Positions 8,707 through 17,297 of a DNA stretch of 64,000 nucleotides are shown in pieces. How positions within the stretch are numbered: position 1 is the stretch's first letter; every line of letters begins with the position of its first letter. The position numbers and the translations under genes are program-made. The notes below the pieces were generated by a model, which did no database searches, was not told the DNA's origin, and saw only the letters and a list, made by a program, of their open reading frames with translations. Source of the DNA: Roseibium sp. (GTDB taxonomy: Bacteria > Pseudomonadota > Alphaproteobacteria > Rhizobiales > Stappiaceae); the NCBI GenBank assembly GCA_017643925.1, contig JAEPML010000012.1:106652-170651 (forward strand), written 5' to 3'.

Positions 8707-9453
8707 CTATTTCAGGAAAGCACTTCCCGAGCGCTCGTGAGAGGCCAGGTTTCTGAGGGTGACATTCAGGGCGTCTATGATCTTCTTGCCCCTGACACCT
8801 GTCAAACACAGGTGAACCGAAGGCCTCAGGAGCTCTTCATATCGGTACCTCGTCTGGAACTCCGCAGATGCGTCACGACCGATAGCGTTCGACTTCTCAA
8901 CGAGCAGGACGTCGACTCGACGCAAGTCCAGCATTCGAAAACCCTGCTGGTAGCTCTCAACCCGTACGAAATTCCGGACGCCGACCTGCCTCAGGTAGCT
9001 GTTTGATCCGTCACTGGTCACAACGCCCCAAATGAGGTCTCTTGTCTCAAGGTCCGCCTCATGGTCGAGACCTGCCGGAATTGCGGCCCGCCGGTTCGTT
9101 ATGGCCCCGACCGATATCCGTCCCAGCGGCTCTGAATAGGTGAAGGAGGAATCAAGATCTTCTTCCGCCAGGCACGAACACAGCCCGTCATATTTGCCGC
9201 TGCGCGCTTCGGCGATACCGCGCTTCCGTGGCAATTCGGTGAAGTCGGCATTCATCTTGTGCTTTGCCAGCACGCCAGACAACACATGCAATCCGGTCCC
9301 GAACTCAGTGCCCCGGGCATCTTCAAGGTCCACATCGCTCTGAGCCCCGCAGGCCAGTTTCAGTGTCGTGAAGCCTTGGGCCCTGCCCTCGAATGTCCCC
9401 GGAGCGCCGGCCCAAGCACCGCCGCTCAAAATGGCGACAAGGCTTGTCGCCAA
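8707..9453 (-). CDS. periplasmic substrate-binding (family 3-like) protein with an irregular N-terminus
   Basis: About 248 residues from a TTG at 9453. A hydrophobic stretch ending GGAWAGAPG looks like the core and cleavage site of a signal peptide, but no ATG or GTG lies upstream before an in-frame stop, and the usual basic N-terminal residues are missing. The body has a type-3 solute-binding pattern (LACGAQSDVDLED, ELPRKRGIAEARSGKYDG, a second lobe from about 135). No transporter genes are adjacent. It sits on the minus strand below the second LacI-type operator pair, so it may belong to the same regulon. The start may be damaged or non-standard. Confidence 0.6.
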   Translation of the reverse strand: MATSLVAILSGGAWAGAPGTFEGRAQGFTTLKLACGAQSDVDLEDARGTEFGTGLHVLSGVLAKHKMNADFTELPRKRGIAEARSGKYDGLCSCLAEEDLDSSFTYSEPLGRISVGAITNRRAAIPAGLDHEADLETRDLIWGVVTSDGSNSYLRQVGVRNFVRVESYQQGFRMLDLRRVDVLLVEKSNAIGRDASAEFQTRYRYEELLRPSVHLCLTGVRGKKIIDALNVTLRNLASHERSGSAFLK

Positions 9454-9542
9454 GACGGCTCCAAAAGTGCCAGGAACGGAAGGTCCGAAATCGGCGACGC
9501 TCCCAGGCTGGCGTCAAAGGAGCGCTGAAGCGTGAAAGAAGT

Positions 9543-9616
9543 CCGGCAGACCGCCGCTGGTGATTTGCGGTCTGCCGGCTATCCACCGGCGGCGCGACGT
9601 GGGAGGTCGCCGCCGG
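9543..9616. repeat. two tandem strong hairpins upstream of the substrate-binding gene
   Basis: First hairpin: perfect 12-base arms CCGGCAGACCGC / GCGGTCTGCCGG (9543-9554 and 9567-9578). Second: 9586-9616, CCGGCGGC plus GAC paired with GTC plus GCCGCCGG, with a two-base bulge. Both fall in the 9454-9779 gene-free stretch between the substrate-binding gene and the operator pair. No clear T-run is seen on either strand. Confidence 0.6.
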
Positions 9617-9779
9617 AGCTGCCATTCTGGCATTTGATTGACGCCTGCCAGTCAGAGCCCGGGTTGCATGGCGAGACAGACCTGTATTGGCCCCACAAGT
9701 AAACTGTCTCGACTGCCCCCTCATTTGCTCCCTCTTTTCCCACCGGGCTCGTGCTATCGGTGAAAACTTACCCATCAAA

Positions 9780-9843
9780 TGATAGCGCTAACACGATGAT
9801 GCTAGCGATAACATTTGTCAATCGGCGGTTTTTTCGATATTAT
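9780..9843 (+). promoter_or_regulatory. operator pair and promoter of the LacI-family regulator gene
   Basis: TGATAGCGCTAACA (9780-9793) is identical to the distal gntK operator; a second site, ATGCTAGCGATAACAT (9799-9814), follows. For the plus-strand gene, TTGTCA (9815-9820), 17 bases, then TATTAT (9838-9843) form a good sigma-70 promoter directly beside the second site. On the minus strand TTGACA is also kept at the gntK-like spacing, but the matching minus-10 (CATCGT) is poor. Autoregulation is the natural inference. Confidence 0.7.
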
Positions 9844-9891
9844 GATGCAGCGCGGAAATATCTCGATAACCCATTAGAATGGTTATGTAAT

Positions 9892-10899
9892 TTGAAAGTG
9901 ACGATTGAAGACGTTGCCCGTGAGGCCAATGTTAGCGCCATGACAGTTTCGCGCGCCTTGCGAAGTCCCGAAAAGGTTTCAACCAAAACGCGCGAAAAGA
10001 TTCGCGCCGTTGTCGATCGACTGGGATATGTTCCCGATCCCGCCGCCAGTGCGCTCGCCGCCGGCAGGACCAACGTCATCGGCGTGATTGTCCCCTCGGT
10101 CACCAACAACGTTTTTGCTGATGTCATGCTCGGCATCTACGAGCAGTCCGAAGGTTCGAAATGGCAGATCCAGCTCGGCAATTCTCGGTACTCGCCCCTG
10201 GAAGAAGAGCGGCTTGTCAGGACGTTTCTCAGTCAGAAACCGGCTGGCCTGATCATCACGGGCCAGGATCAGTCCAAAGCAACCGCTGACATGCTGAAAT
10301 CGGCCAATTGCCGGATCGTCCAGATCATGGAATGCGGTCCAGATCCCTACGACATGATGATCGGTTTTTCCCATCTGGACGCATCACGGGCTGCGACAAG
10401 GCATCTGCTTAAGTCAGGATACCGGAACCCGGGTGTTCTGATGGCAAGACTGGATCCTCGCAGTCAGCGGCGGCTGGAAGGCTACAAGATCGAAGCGAAA
10501 AATGCCGGTGTCTATGACACCAGACGCATCGTCACGACCGCGCGCCCCTCTTCAGTCACCCTCGGAGGTGAACTTGTGGCCGACCTGCTGTCGAAGGCAC
10601 CGGACACCGATGCCATCCTGTGCAACAACGACGATCTGGCCCTCGGAGCCATGTTCGAATGCCAGAGGCGCGCCCTCGCCATCCCCGACGAGATCGGCAT
10701 TTGCGGTTTCAACGATCTTGAAATGATGGCGGCTGCCAATCCCTCGATCACCAGTGTGCGAACCCACCGGCTCGACATGGGTCGTGCATCCATGAAGATC
10801 CTGATTGATGCGCTCAACGGCAAGGAACCCGTAGAGCCGGTCCAGGACCTTGGTTTTGAGATCATGGCGCGGCAAAGCACCGGACGAAAAACAGACTAG
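9892..10899 (+). CDS. LacI family repressor, GntR-like (gluconate regulon)
   Basis: 335 residues from the TTG at 9892 (a GTG two codons later is possible). An earlier ATG at 9751 is excluded because it precedes the operators and the promoter. N-terminal HTH and hinge: VTIEDVAREANVSAMTVSRALRSPEKVS through YVPDPAASALAAGR (residues 3-57). The sugar-binding core follows, with GVIVPSVTNNVFADV, AILCNNDDLALGAM and the PSITSVRTHRLDMGR C-terminal motif. The two matching operator pairs at its own gene and at gntK-dctPQM indicate it represses both. The inducer is probably gluconate or 6-phosphogluconate (inference). Confidence 0.88.
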   Translation: MKVTIEDVAREANVSAMTVSRALRSPEKVSTKTREKIRAVVDRLGYVPDPAASALAAGRTNVIGVIVPSVTNNVFADVMLGIYEQSEGSKWQIQLGNSRYSPLEEERLVRTFLSQKPAGLIITGQDQSKATADMLKSANCRIVQIMECGPDPYDMMIGFSHLDASRAATRHLLKSGYRNPGVLMARLDPRSQRRLEGYKIEAKNAGVYDTRRIVTTARPSSVTLGGELVADLLSKAPDTDAILCNNDDLALGAMFECQRRALAIPDEIGICGFNDLEMMAAANPSITSVRTHRLDMGRASMKILIDALNGKEPVEPVQDLGFEIMARQSTGRKTD

Positions 10900-10920
10900 G
10901 GCCGTCACCCTCAAAGAAAC

Positions 10921-10944
10921 GACCTGCCTCGATTGAGACAGGTC
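10921..10944. terminator. hairpin between convergent lacI-type and gadC genes
   Basis: GACCTG/CAGGTC arms extended inward by CTC/GAG around a GATT loop. It lies in the 66-base gap between two convergent genes. No T-run, so it is a likely but not certain bidirectional terminator. Confidence 0.5.
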
Positions 10945-10965
10945 GCCTTAGAAACGCTTTACACC

Positions 10966-12465
10966 TTACGATGACGAACCGGGCTGCTGATCGTCCTCGA
11001 TCTTCACCCACGATGGCCGCTTCATGGAATGGATCAGGATCGGCAGGCCGATAAAGACCACGAACCCTGTCGCCACCACCGCCACATAGGTCGCCGGGCT
11101 GCCGACCGGCAGCTGGCTTGGCGGAAAGAAGGACGTCACGAAGGCAAAGGCGACACCGGCGAAGCCGATCCCCGCAACGATCATCATGCCCGCCATGCCT
11201 CCCGGCACCCTGTAGCTCCGGGGCGTTTCTGGATGGGTGATGCGAAGCCTGATGGCCGCCGCATACATCATCATGTACATGACCAGGTAAAGCGTGATGG
11301 TCATTGCGGAGAGCAGGAAAAAGGCGACCGAAACGTTCTTCAAAAAGAAGTAGAGCGAGGCTAGGACGGTGACGATGAGGCCCTGGGTGATCAGGATCAC
11401 CACCTGCACACCGTTCTTGTTGGTTTTGGCCAGGAACGGCGGCAATTCGCCGTCGCGCGCGGTTCGCAAAAGACCACGGCTCGGACCGGTGATCCAGGAC
11501 ATAACCCCGGCCAGCGCTCCCAGGGCGATCAGCAGGGCCAGAACCGGCACCATCCATCCCAGATTGAAACCCTTCAGGGCAATATCGAAAGCCTGCATCG
11601 GCCCCTGATCCAGCGCGATCTTGTCAGCCGGAACAATGGAAGCCAGGGCGAGTGAGCCAAGCAGGAACAAGCCCACGATGATCACGACCGACAGCAGGAT
11701 GGCTTTCGGGAAATCCTTGGCCGGGTTCTTGAGTTCGTTTGCATGAACGGCGTGCACTTCGACACCGGCGAACAGCAGTACAATGCCACCCAGGAACGCG
11801 ATCGAGGACAGGCTGGTAATATGCGGGAACAGCCGCACATGACCGTGCGAACCGGCATTGGCTCCGGCATCTGCCAGGAAGGCCATGGCATTGCCATCGG
11901 CAATCCAGGCCGCACCCAGCGCAATGATCAGCAATCCGGGAACAACGGTACCGAGCACGAAGCCGATGGAGGTAAATCGTGCCGCAGCGCTGGTTCCGGT
12001 CAGCGCGATGCCGGTAGCGAACCAATAGGCGGCGATGATCACGGTTCCCGTATAGACCCCGTCATCAGCCAGAGACGGCCGGCCGATGACATAGGCCAGC
12101 GAGGCAGCGGCAAAGGCGAGCACTGTCGGATACCAGACAACATTCTGGATCCATTGCAGCCAGATGGCCACGAATCCCGCCCGGGCGCCGAAGGGCGCCT
12201 TGATCCACTCGTAGACACCACCGGTCGAGTGAGCAAACATGCCCCCGAGTTCAGCGGCGACAAGCGCTGCCGGGATCAGGAAAATCAGGGACGCAAAACC
12301 GATATAGAAGAGCAGCGTCGTGCCCTCATCCGCCATCAATGGCAGACCACGCAGACTCACGACAGCCGCGACCGTCATCAACGTCAGGCCGATCACCGAA
12401 ATGCGACCGGTCGCCGAAGCCCCGGACGCTGCCGGGGCCTTATTGTTTTGAGTTGTGTCCGTCAT
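10966..12465 (-). CDS. gadC: APC family amino acid permease, probable glutamate/GABA antiporter
   Basis: 499 residues from the ATG at 12465 (a GTG three codons earlier overlaps the gadB stop). Twelve or so membrane helices of the APC fold: the first helix ISVIGLTLMTVAAVVSLRGLPLMADEG, the AAELGGMFAHSTGGVYEWIKAPFG block, the VHANELKNPAKDFPKA loop and the SWITGPSRGLLRTARDGELPPFL loop are all typical of GadC-type antiporters. It is coupled to gadB, which supports exchange of external glutamate for internal GABA, consuming cytosolic protons. Substrate assignment leans on this linkage. Confidence 0.82.
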   Translation of the reverse strand: MTDTTQNNKAPAASGASATGRISVIGLTLMTVAAVVSLRGLPLMADEGTTLLFYIGFASLIFLIPAALVAAELGGMFAHSTGGVYEWIKAPFGARAGFVAIWLQWIQNVVWYPTVLAFAAASLAYVIGRPSLADDGVYTGTVIIAAYWFATGIALTGTSAAARFTSIGFVLGTVVPGLLIIALGAAWIADGNAMAFLADAGANAGSHGHVRLFPHITSLSSIAFLGGIVLLFAGVEVHAVHANELKNPAKDFPKAILLSVVIIVGLFLLGSLALASIVPADKIALDQGPMQAFDIALKGFNLGWMVPVLALLIALGALAGVMSWITGPSRGLLRTARDGELPPFLAKTNKNGVQVVILITQGLIVTVLASLYFFLKNVSVAFFLLSAMTITLYLVMYMMMYAAAIRLRITHPETPRSYRVPGGMAGMMIVAGIGFAGVAFAFVTSFFPPSQLPVGSPATYVAVVATGFVVFIGLPILIHSMKRPSWVKIEDDQQPGSSS

Positions 12466-12470
12466 GACGA

Positions 12471-13859
12471 TCACCGTCCGTGGTGGAAAGTTGGACCGGC
12501 TTCAGAATTGGTCATGGGATTGCGATCCAGGAACTCGATCGTGCGCTGCATGTCTTCCACCAGCAGCTCCATGAGGTCGCGGCCCATACCATGGCGAACT
12601 AGCACGCGCTGGACCACAAGGTCACGGCGGTTTTCCGGGAGTGGATAGGAGGCAATCTGCCAGCCGCGCATCCGCAGGCGCTCGGACACATCGTAAAGCG
12701 TGTAGGCGCGCTGGTCGCTGTTCTTCAGGGAATAGCAGACCGCAGGCAGCCCGCCATCGCCGTTGTAGAGCATGTCGAAATGACCGGTCTTCTCCAGCTC
12801 AGCTGCCAGATATTGCGCTGTCTGAGCGCAAGCGCCCTGGACATCCGTGTAACCTTGCTTGCCGAGGCGCAGGAACTGGTAGTATTGCGCGACGATCTCA
12901 CCGGCGGGCCGCGAGAAGTTCAGCGCAAAGGTCGGCACCTGGCCACCCAGGTAGTCGACATTGAAGATCAGTTCTTCCGGCAGATCTTCCTTTTCCCGCC
13001 AGACAGCCCAGCCGACACCCAGGGGTGACAGGCCGTATTTGTGCCCCGACGCGTTGATCGATTTCACCCGCGGCAAACGGAAGTCCCAGAGGACATCCTT
13101 GTGCAGGAACGGAGCGATGAACCCGCCGGAGGCGGCATCCACATGGATCGGAATGTCCAGCCCGCGCTCTTTCTCGATCTGGTCCAGGACCGCCGAAATC
13201 TTTTCAACCGGCTCGTAAACGCCGGTAAAGGTCACGCCCAGGGTCGGGACAACGCCGATGGTGTTTTCATCGACGGCGTCGGCAATCTGCTCCGGCTTCA
13301 TGCAGAGTTCACCGTCCAGGATCGGCAACTCGCGCAACTCGATATCGAAATACCGCGCGAACTTGTGCCAGCAGATCTGGACCGGGCCACAAATCAGGTT
13401 CGGTTTGTCCGCCGGCTTGCCTTCGGCTTCGCGCCGCTTGCGCCACTTCCACTTGAGCGCCAGCCCGCCCAGCATCGCGGCCTCGGAAGACCCGGTCGTC
13501 GAACATCCGATTGTGCTGCTTGCTTCCGGCGCATTCCAAAGATCTGCCAGGATATGCACGCAGCGGTGCTCGATTTCCGCCGTTTGCGGGTATTCGTCCT
13601 GGTCGATCATGTTCTTGTCGACGCAGTCCTGCATCAGTTGCTGTGCCTGCGGGGACACGTAGGTTGTGCAGAATGTCGCCAGGTTCTGGCGCGAATTGCC
13701 GTCGAGCAGAAGCTCGTCATGGATCAGGTTGTAAACGGTGTCGGCCAGAGACGATTTCTCCGGCATCTTGTATTTCGGCAAGGATTGTTCGGCCAGATCT
13801 CTTGCATAGAGATCAAAAACCTCGTCACGCCGTCCCGGCGTCGCTTGATGGAGGGGCAA
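12471..13859 (-). CDS. gadB: glutamate decarboxylase
   Basis: 462 residues starting at a TTG (13859), supported by AGGAG seven bases upstream. The PLP enzyme converts L-glutamate to GABA and CO2. It closely follows the bacterial GadB pattern: GNSRQNLATFCTTYVSP, GSSEAAMLGGLALKWKWRKR, GPVQICWHKFARYFDIELRELP, HVDAASGGFIAPF, and PLP-lysine Lys274 in NASGHKYG. The C-terminus ends in His-His-Gly-Arg, reminiscent of the pH-sensing C-terminal histidine of Escherichia coli GadB. Its promoter carries a perfect TGTGA-N6-TCACA site. It is first of the gadBC pair. Confidence 0.95.
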   Translation of the reverse strand: MPLHQATPGRRDEVFDLYARDLAEQSLPKYKMPEKSSLADTVYNLIHDELLLDGNSRQNLATFCTTYVSPQAQQLMQDCVDKNMIDQDEYPQTAEIEHRCVHILADLWNAPEASSTIGCSTTGSSEAAMLGGLALKWKWRKRREAEGKPADKPNLICGPVQICWHKFARYFDIELRELPILDGELCMKPEQIADAVDENTIGVVPTLGVTFTGVYEPVEKISAVLDQIEKERGLDIPIHVDAASGGFIAPFLHKDVLWDFRLPRVKSINASGHKYGLSPLGVGWAVWREKEDLPEELIFNVDYLGGQVPTFALNFSRPAGEIVAQYYQFLRLGKQGYTDVQGACAQTAQYLAAELEKTGHFDMLYNGDGGLPAVCYSLKNSDQRAYTLYDVSERLRMRGWQIASYPLPENRRDLVVQRVLVRHGMGRDLMELLVEDMQRTIEFLDRNPMTNSEAGPTFHHGR

Positions 13860-13932
13860 AGGAATTCTCCTGAAAAATCGGAAACGTGAAATGCACGTTA
13901 CCGATGCACGCTAGTCCTCCCACACGCCCGAT

Positions 13933-13979
13933 TCAATAGGAACACTACTGATTAGCGTCAAGGTGTGACACAGGTCACA
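13933..13979 (-). promoter_or_regulatory. gadB promoter with CRP/FNR-type palindrome
   Basis: Minus strand: TTGACG (13961-13956), 17-base spacer, TATTGA (13938-13933). TGTGACACAGGTCACA (13964-13979) is a perfect palindrome matching the CRP consensus TGTGA-N6-TCACA. It is centred about 45 bases upstream of the inferred start, where an activator could touch RNA polymerase. Confidence 0.6.
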
Positions 13980-13996
13980 TGGACAAACTGTAATAT

Positions 13997-14713
13997 TCAG
14001 AAGTCCTTCGCGTTCGATTGGAACGGGTCCGATGAAACAACAGAGGCAACAAAGCGACGAATGTGATCTGCCACTCTTTCGGGTTTTGCTTGCATCAGGA
14101 AGTGCGGTCCTTCCAATACATGGTTCTCAATTGCGGGAAAGACGCTCACGATGCTTTCTGTTGCCCTTTGGCCCACTAGCAGGTCGTGTTTTGCGACAAG
14201 TTGACCGGCCGGTGTGGCGATCTGGGCAAAGTCCAATCTGAATTTGCCCAACTCGCGAAGTCGGGATTTCAAAGCACGTGAAGGTACCAGTCCGGCGACA
14301 TTCTTGAACAGCACTACCATTTGGTCCGTCGCGTCCATCCCGAGACACAGAAACCGGATCGCCAGACTTGAGCCAGGGAAGTTGATCATGGCTGTGAGAG
14401 GCAGCAAGCACGCCAGACGCGACAAAAGTGGCGCCGGAGGGGACAGAAAAGACGCGACGAAGACAATGCCCTTCAGGTGCGAATTGCCTTCCTGTGCAAT
14501 CATGGCTGCAATCGGACCGGAAAAGGACTCCGCAACCAGCACAAAATCTTCCCTCGGCAACCGGCTACGAACCTGCTGACTCAGCTCGACATAAGTCTGC
14601 GTGCCCGTCTGCGGCAGCGGCATCACCACGACATCATGGTCATCGAGCAACGGCAGGATCGGCGCAAACAGCTTTCCCGTTCCATCAAGCCCAGGCAGAA
14701 GGACAAGTTTCAT
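13997..14713 (-). CDS. alpha/beta hydrolase of unknown substrate
   Basis: 238 residues from the ATG at 14713 (GGAGG eleven bases upstream). The opening MKLVLLPGLDGTGKLFAPILP supplies the oxyanion strand; the nucleophile elbow reads VAESFSG (Ser near residue 74). A late GPHFLMQAKPERVADHIRRF supplies the catalytic His near the C-terminus. Size and motifs suit a small esterase or thioesterase-like hydrolase. It lies upstream of gadB on the same strand, but the gad promoter lies between them, so no functional link is evident. Confidence 0.75.
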   Translation of the reverse strand: MKLVLLPGLDGTGKLFAPILPLLDDHDVVVMPLPQTGTQTYVELSQQVRSRLPREDFVLVAESFSGPIAAMIAQEGNSHLKGIVFVASFLSPPAPLLSRLACLLPLTAMINFPGSSLAIRFLCLGMDATDQMVVLFKNVAGLVPSRALKSRLRELGKFRLDFAQIATPAGQLVAKHDLLVGQRATESIVSVFPAIENHVLEGPHFLMQAKPERVADHIRRFVASVVSSDPFQSNAKDF

Positions 14714-14843
14714 CCGAACAAGCAACCTCCGGCTTCGCGGTAATTCATCCTGCGCCTGTCTCATTTCAAAAAATGCAAAACCCAATCCGCCTTAGATCAC
14801 AATTCCGGCTTCGCTAACAGCCGGTGCCGACCTCGCTGCTACG

Positions 14844-14989
14844 GTCATCCCCGGCAAGCGCAGCGCGACCGGGGATCCATTGGTTTCCAGAGCAGGACGG
14901 CCCATGGGTGAAACGTCTCTTTTTGCCCGGGTTCAAAGACGTTTTTAAGCTGACAGGGGCAATGGATCCCCGATCAGGTCGGGGATGAC
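14844..14989. repeat. nested inverted-repeat element
   Basis: Outer arms 14844-14882 and 14960-14989 are inverted copies: both read GTCATCCCCG at one end and GGGGATCCATTG at the other. Each arm is itself self-complementary (ATCCCCGG with CCGGGGAT in the left arm). Inside, AAACGTCT (14911-14918) pairs with AGACGTTT (14937-14944). It resembles a dispersed REP-like element. The rest of the 14714-15500 gene-free region contains no gene I can support. Confidence 0.7.
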
Positions 14990-15500
14990 GCCCGCCAAGA
15001 GGCATTTGTTTCGTGACAGGGTCTGCCTCTTTTTGATCTGCCCCTGTAAATCACGACGGCCTATCCCGAACAGGCAATGAACCTCCCCTGCCGGTTTCTC
15101 TTTCCAAGTGAGGAACCTGAACAGTTCCGAATGGAGGGTTCTCCATGCAACACCGGACATGTGCCTTTGCCCCAGACCACTTGCGCATGCGGTCCAAAGC
15201 GCATGATGTTTCCCGCTCAACGCCACCTGGATTTCCGGATGACCGTGCCCAGAGCGAATGCAGGGTAGAAATTTAAACAAAGCACCAGCCAGAGGTAGTA
15301 ATTCTAGCCAAAAATACTGACTCCAAAAACAAAAAAACTTGGAAATATATCAAGACACAGGTTTTGTTGATCGAGTTGCTTCGGCTTACGTGCCATTCTG
15401 AGAAAAAGGATAGTCCTCAATTGGTTTTCTGAAACCAGGCGCATGATTTTCCATAGGTCTCAGGTTCGTCTTTACGAGCGCAGTGGGGCGGGTGTTGAAC

Positions 15501-16322
15501 ATGGCAGATCCAACTTCCCGAAAAGGGTTTGCGAAAAGCATTGCTGTTCGATCAAAAGCGCTCGTCCTTGCCTGTCTGTTCACGCTCATCGCACCGACAA
15601 TCGATCAATCGGCAGCACAGTCAGAAACACCCTTTCCGAAACTCCAACTCCTGACCGAGGAATGGAAACCGTACCATTTCATGGAAGACGGGTTGGTAAA
15701 GGGACAGACAGTCGATCTTCTGGTCAGTATCCTGGAAAAGGTCGGCTCGAAACAGGGCCGCGAAGACATCGTGTTTCTCCCCTGGGCCCGGGCCTATCGA
15801 CAGGCGCAGCTTGAACCAAACACGGTCCTGTTCTCGACGAGCCGTACGCCGGAGCGGGAAAAGCTGTTCAAGTGGGCCGGACCAATCCTGAAGTTTGAAT
15901 CCTACTTCATCGGCAAGAAGGACAGGAACTTCAACATCGAGAAATCCGAAGACCTGCATCAGTACAAGGTTGGTGTCGTCATCGACAGCGCCAGCGCCAT
16001 CTTCGCCAGGCGGCACGGCATTCCGGAAGAGAACACAACGTTCAACACGCAAGGCATCTTGAACATCAAGATGCTGGAGGCAGGGCGGATCGACTTCATA
16101 CCGATCCAATGGGCGAATTTCGAAAGGCTCGCGACCCAGGCCGGGATTGATCCTTCGAAATATGAACCGGTCTACCTTGCAGATACCGTTCGCCTGAACT
16201 TTGCCTTCAGCCTGAAAACGCCGGATCAAGTCGTTGAACGATTCCAGGCAGCTTTCAGGGAAATTCACGAACTCCAGGCCCGCGAAAACAGTTCCGACGA
16301 CCCCAAGCGCGAAGTCAACTGA
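15501..16322 (+). CDS. periplasmic substrate-binding protein, family 3-like
   Basis: 273 residues from the ATG at 15501 (a GTG at 15483 is an alternative). An N-terminal segment with basic residues and a hydrophobic core (ALVLACLFTLIAPTI) ending near SAAQ is a Sec signal. Two-lobe binding-protein pattern: LQLLTEEWKPYHFMEDGLVKGQTVDLL at lobe 1, FLPWARAYRQAQ, STSRTPEREKLFKWAGPI, and a second lobe from about 145. This pattern is common in stand-alone family-3 proteins that are not next to ABC genes; it has no transporter neighbours here. Ligand unknown. Confidence 0.75.
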   Translation: MADPTSRKGFAKSIAVRSKALVLACLFTLIAPTIDQSAAQSETPFPKLQLLTEEWKPYHFMEDGLVKGQTVDLLVSILEKVGSKQGREDIVFLPWARAYRQAQLEPNTVLFSTSRTPEREKLFKWAGPILKFESYFIGKKDRNFNIEKSEDLHQYKVGVVIDSASAIFARRHGIPEENTTFNTQGILNIKMLEAGRIDFIPIQWANFERLATQAGIDPSKYEPVYLADTVRLNFAFSLKTPDQVVERFQAAFREIHELQARENSSDDPKREVN

Positions 16323-16529
16323 GCGGTATCGCAAAAGTCTGATCGCTGGCGTTAAATGCTGGAAGTGCTGGGTCAAGAGGCTTCGGCAAACCGGACTTCC
16401 GGCGGCCGGCGGATGAGATCGAGCCTTTGCTCCAGTCGTGGCATGCTTGCAGGAGTGCCTGTCATCGCCCCCGGCAGCGATGTCCGGAAACCGGAGCATT
16501 TGACAAGAGCTCTCAGAACTTGAAGCGCT

Positions 16530-17297
16530 CTAAACGAGCTTGGCAACCTCTGTACGCGCGTTTTGCAGTTTCTCGGCCAGATCGTTTTTCAGGCCTTCGA
16601 ACCTGTGCGTCGGCACGGGGACAGAGATCGCATAGATCAGTCCGACAGGATCCTGGAATGCGAAGCCGGCAGCCGAAATGCCTTCTGTGTGCTCGTTCAG
16701 GTCCCAGGCGATTCCCGTCTCGCGAATGCCCTCGATTTCTTTCAGAAAATCTGAGAGCGGCCTGCGGTTTTCGCCCTGCGCCTTGAGTTCCTGACCCGCG
16801 ATCGCAGCAACGCGGTCATCCTCCATCAGAGCCAGCGCTGCCTTGCCGTTGGCCGTATCGAACATGGGAAAGATTTCTCCCACGGCAGATACAGTGCGCA
16901 AGCGATGGGTGCCGACCACCTGATCGACAAAGACCATGTGATCGTCGCGGAATACAGCCAGGTCGACTGTTTCCTTGGTCTCCTTGGCCAGCTCGTTCAG
17001 TACGGGCCGCACCAGTTCGGCCATGTTCACCCGACCCGCAGCAGCAAGGGACTGGATTTCGGACCCGAGGCGCAAACCGCCTTCGGCAGAAGCGGACATG
17101 ACAAGGCGTTCCGCCAGCAGAGCGTTCACAATTCTCTGTACCGTAGAGCGGGGCAAGTGTACGCGCTCGGCAATTTGGCCGAGACTCAGGCCGGAATTGT
17201 CCTGCTTGAGCACCCGCAGGATCTCAGCAGCGCGTGATATCACCTGAACACCTTGATTCGATTGACTTTTCTTTTCCAGCCCCATTGTCAAAACCAT
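16530..17297 (-). CDS. IclR family transcriptional regulator
   Basis: 255 residues from the ATG at 17297 (another ATG four codons on). N-terminal winged HTH about 15-75 (ISRAAEILRVLKQDNSGLSLGQIAERVHLPRSTVQRIVNAL, given in full only as a region); C-terminal effector domain 85-250 with the IclR blocks DLAVFRDDHMVFVDQV, FDTANGKAALALM and RETGIAWDLNEHTEGISAAG. It is divergent from the cyclase-BKACE operon starting at 17463 and is therefore its likely regulator. The product of the pathway or its first substrate would be the ligand. Confidence 0.9.
   Translation of the reverse strand: MVLTMGLEKKSQSNQGVQVISRAAEILRVLKQDNSGLSLGQIAERVHLPRSTVQRIVNALLAERLVMSASAEGGLRLGSEIQSLAAAGRVNMAELVRPVLNELAKETKETVDLAVFRDDHMVFVDQVVGTHRLRTVSAVGEIFPMFDTANGKAALALMEDDRVAAIAGQELKAQGENRRPLSDFLKEIEGIRETGIAWDLNEHTEGISAAGFAFQDPVGLIYAISVPVPTHRFEGLKNDLAEKLQNARTEVAKLV

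Noticed and set aside
9751..9891. N-terminal extension of the LacI-family regulator from the ATG at 9751
   Set aside because: It would place the operators and the promoter inside the coding region, and the HTH normally begins at the N-terminus.
14945..15280. A 111-codon minus-strand open frame in the 14.7-15.5 kb gap
   Set aside because: Its C-terminal end is translated from the inverted-repeat element and it has no ribosome site or recognisable domain.
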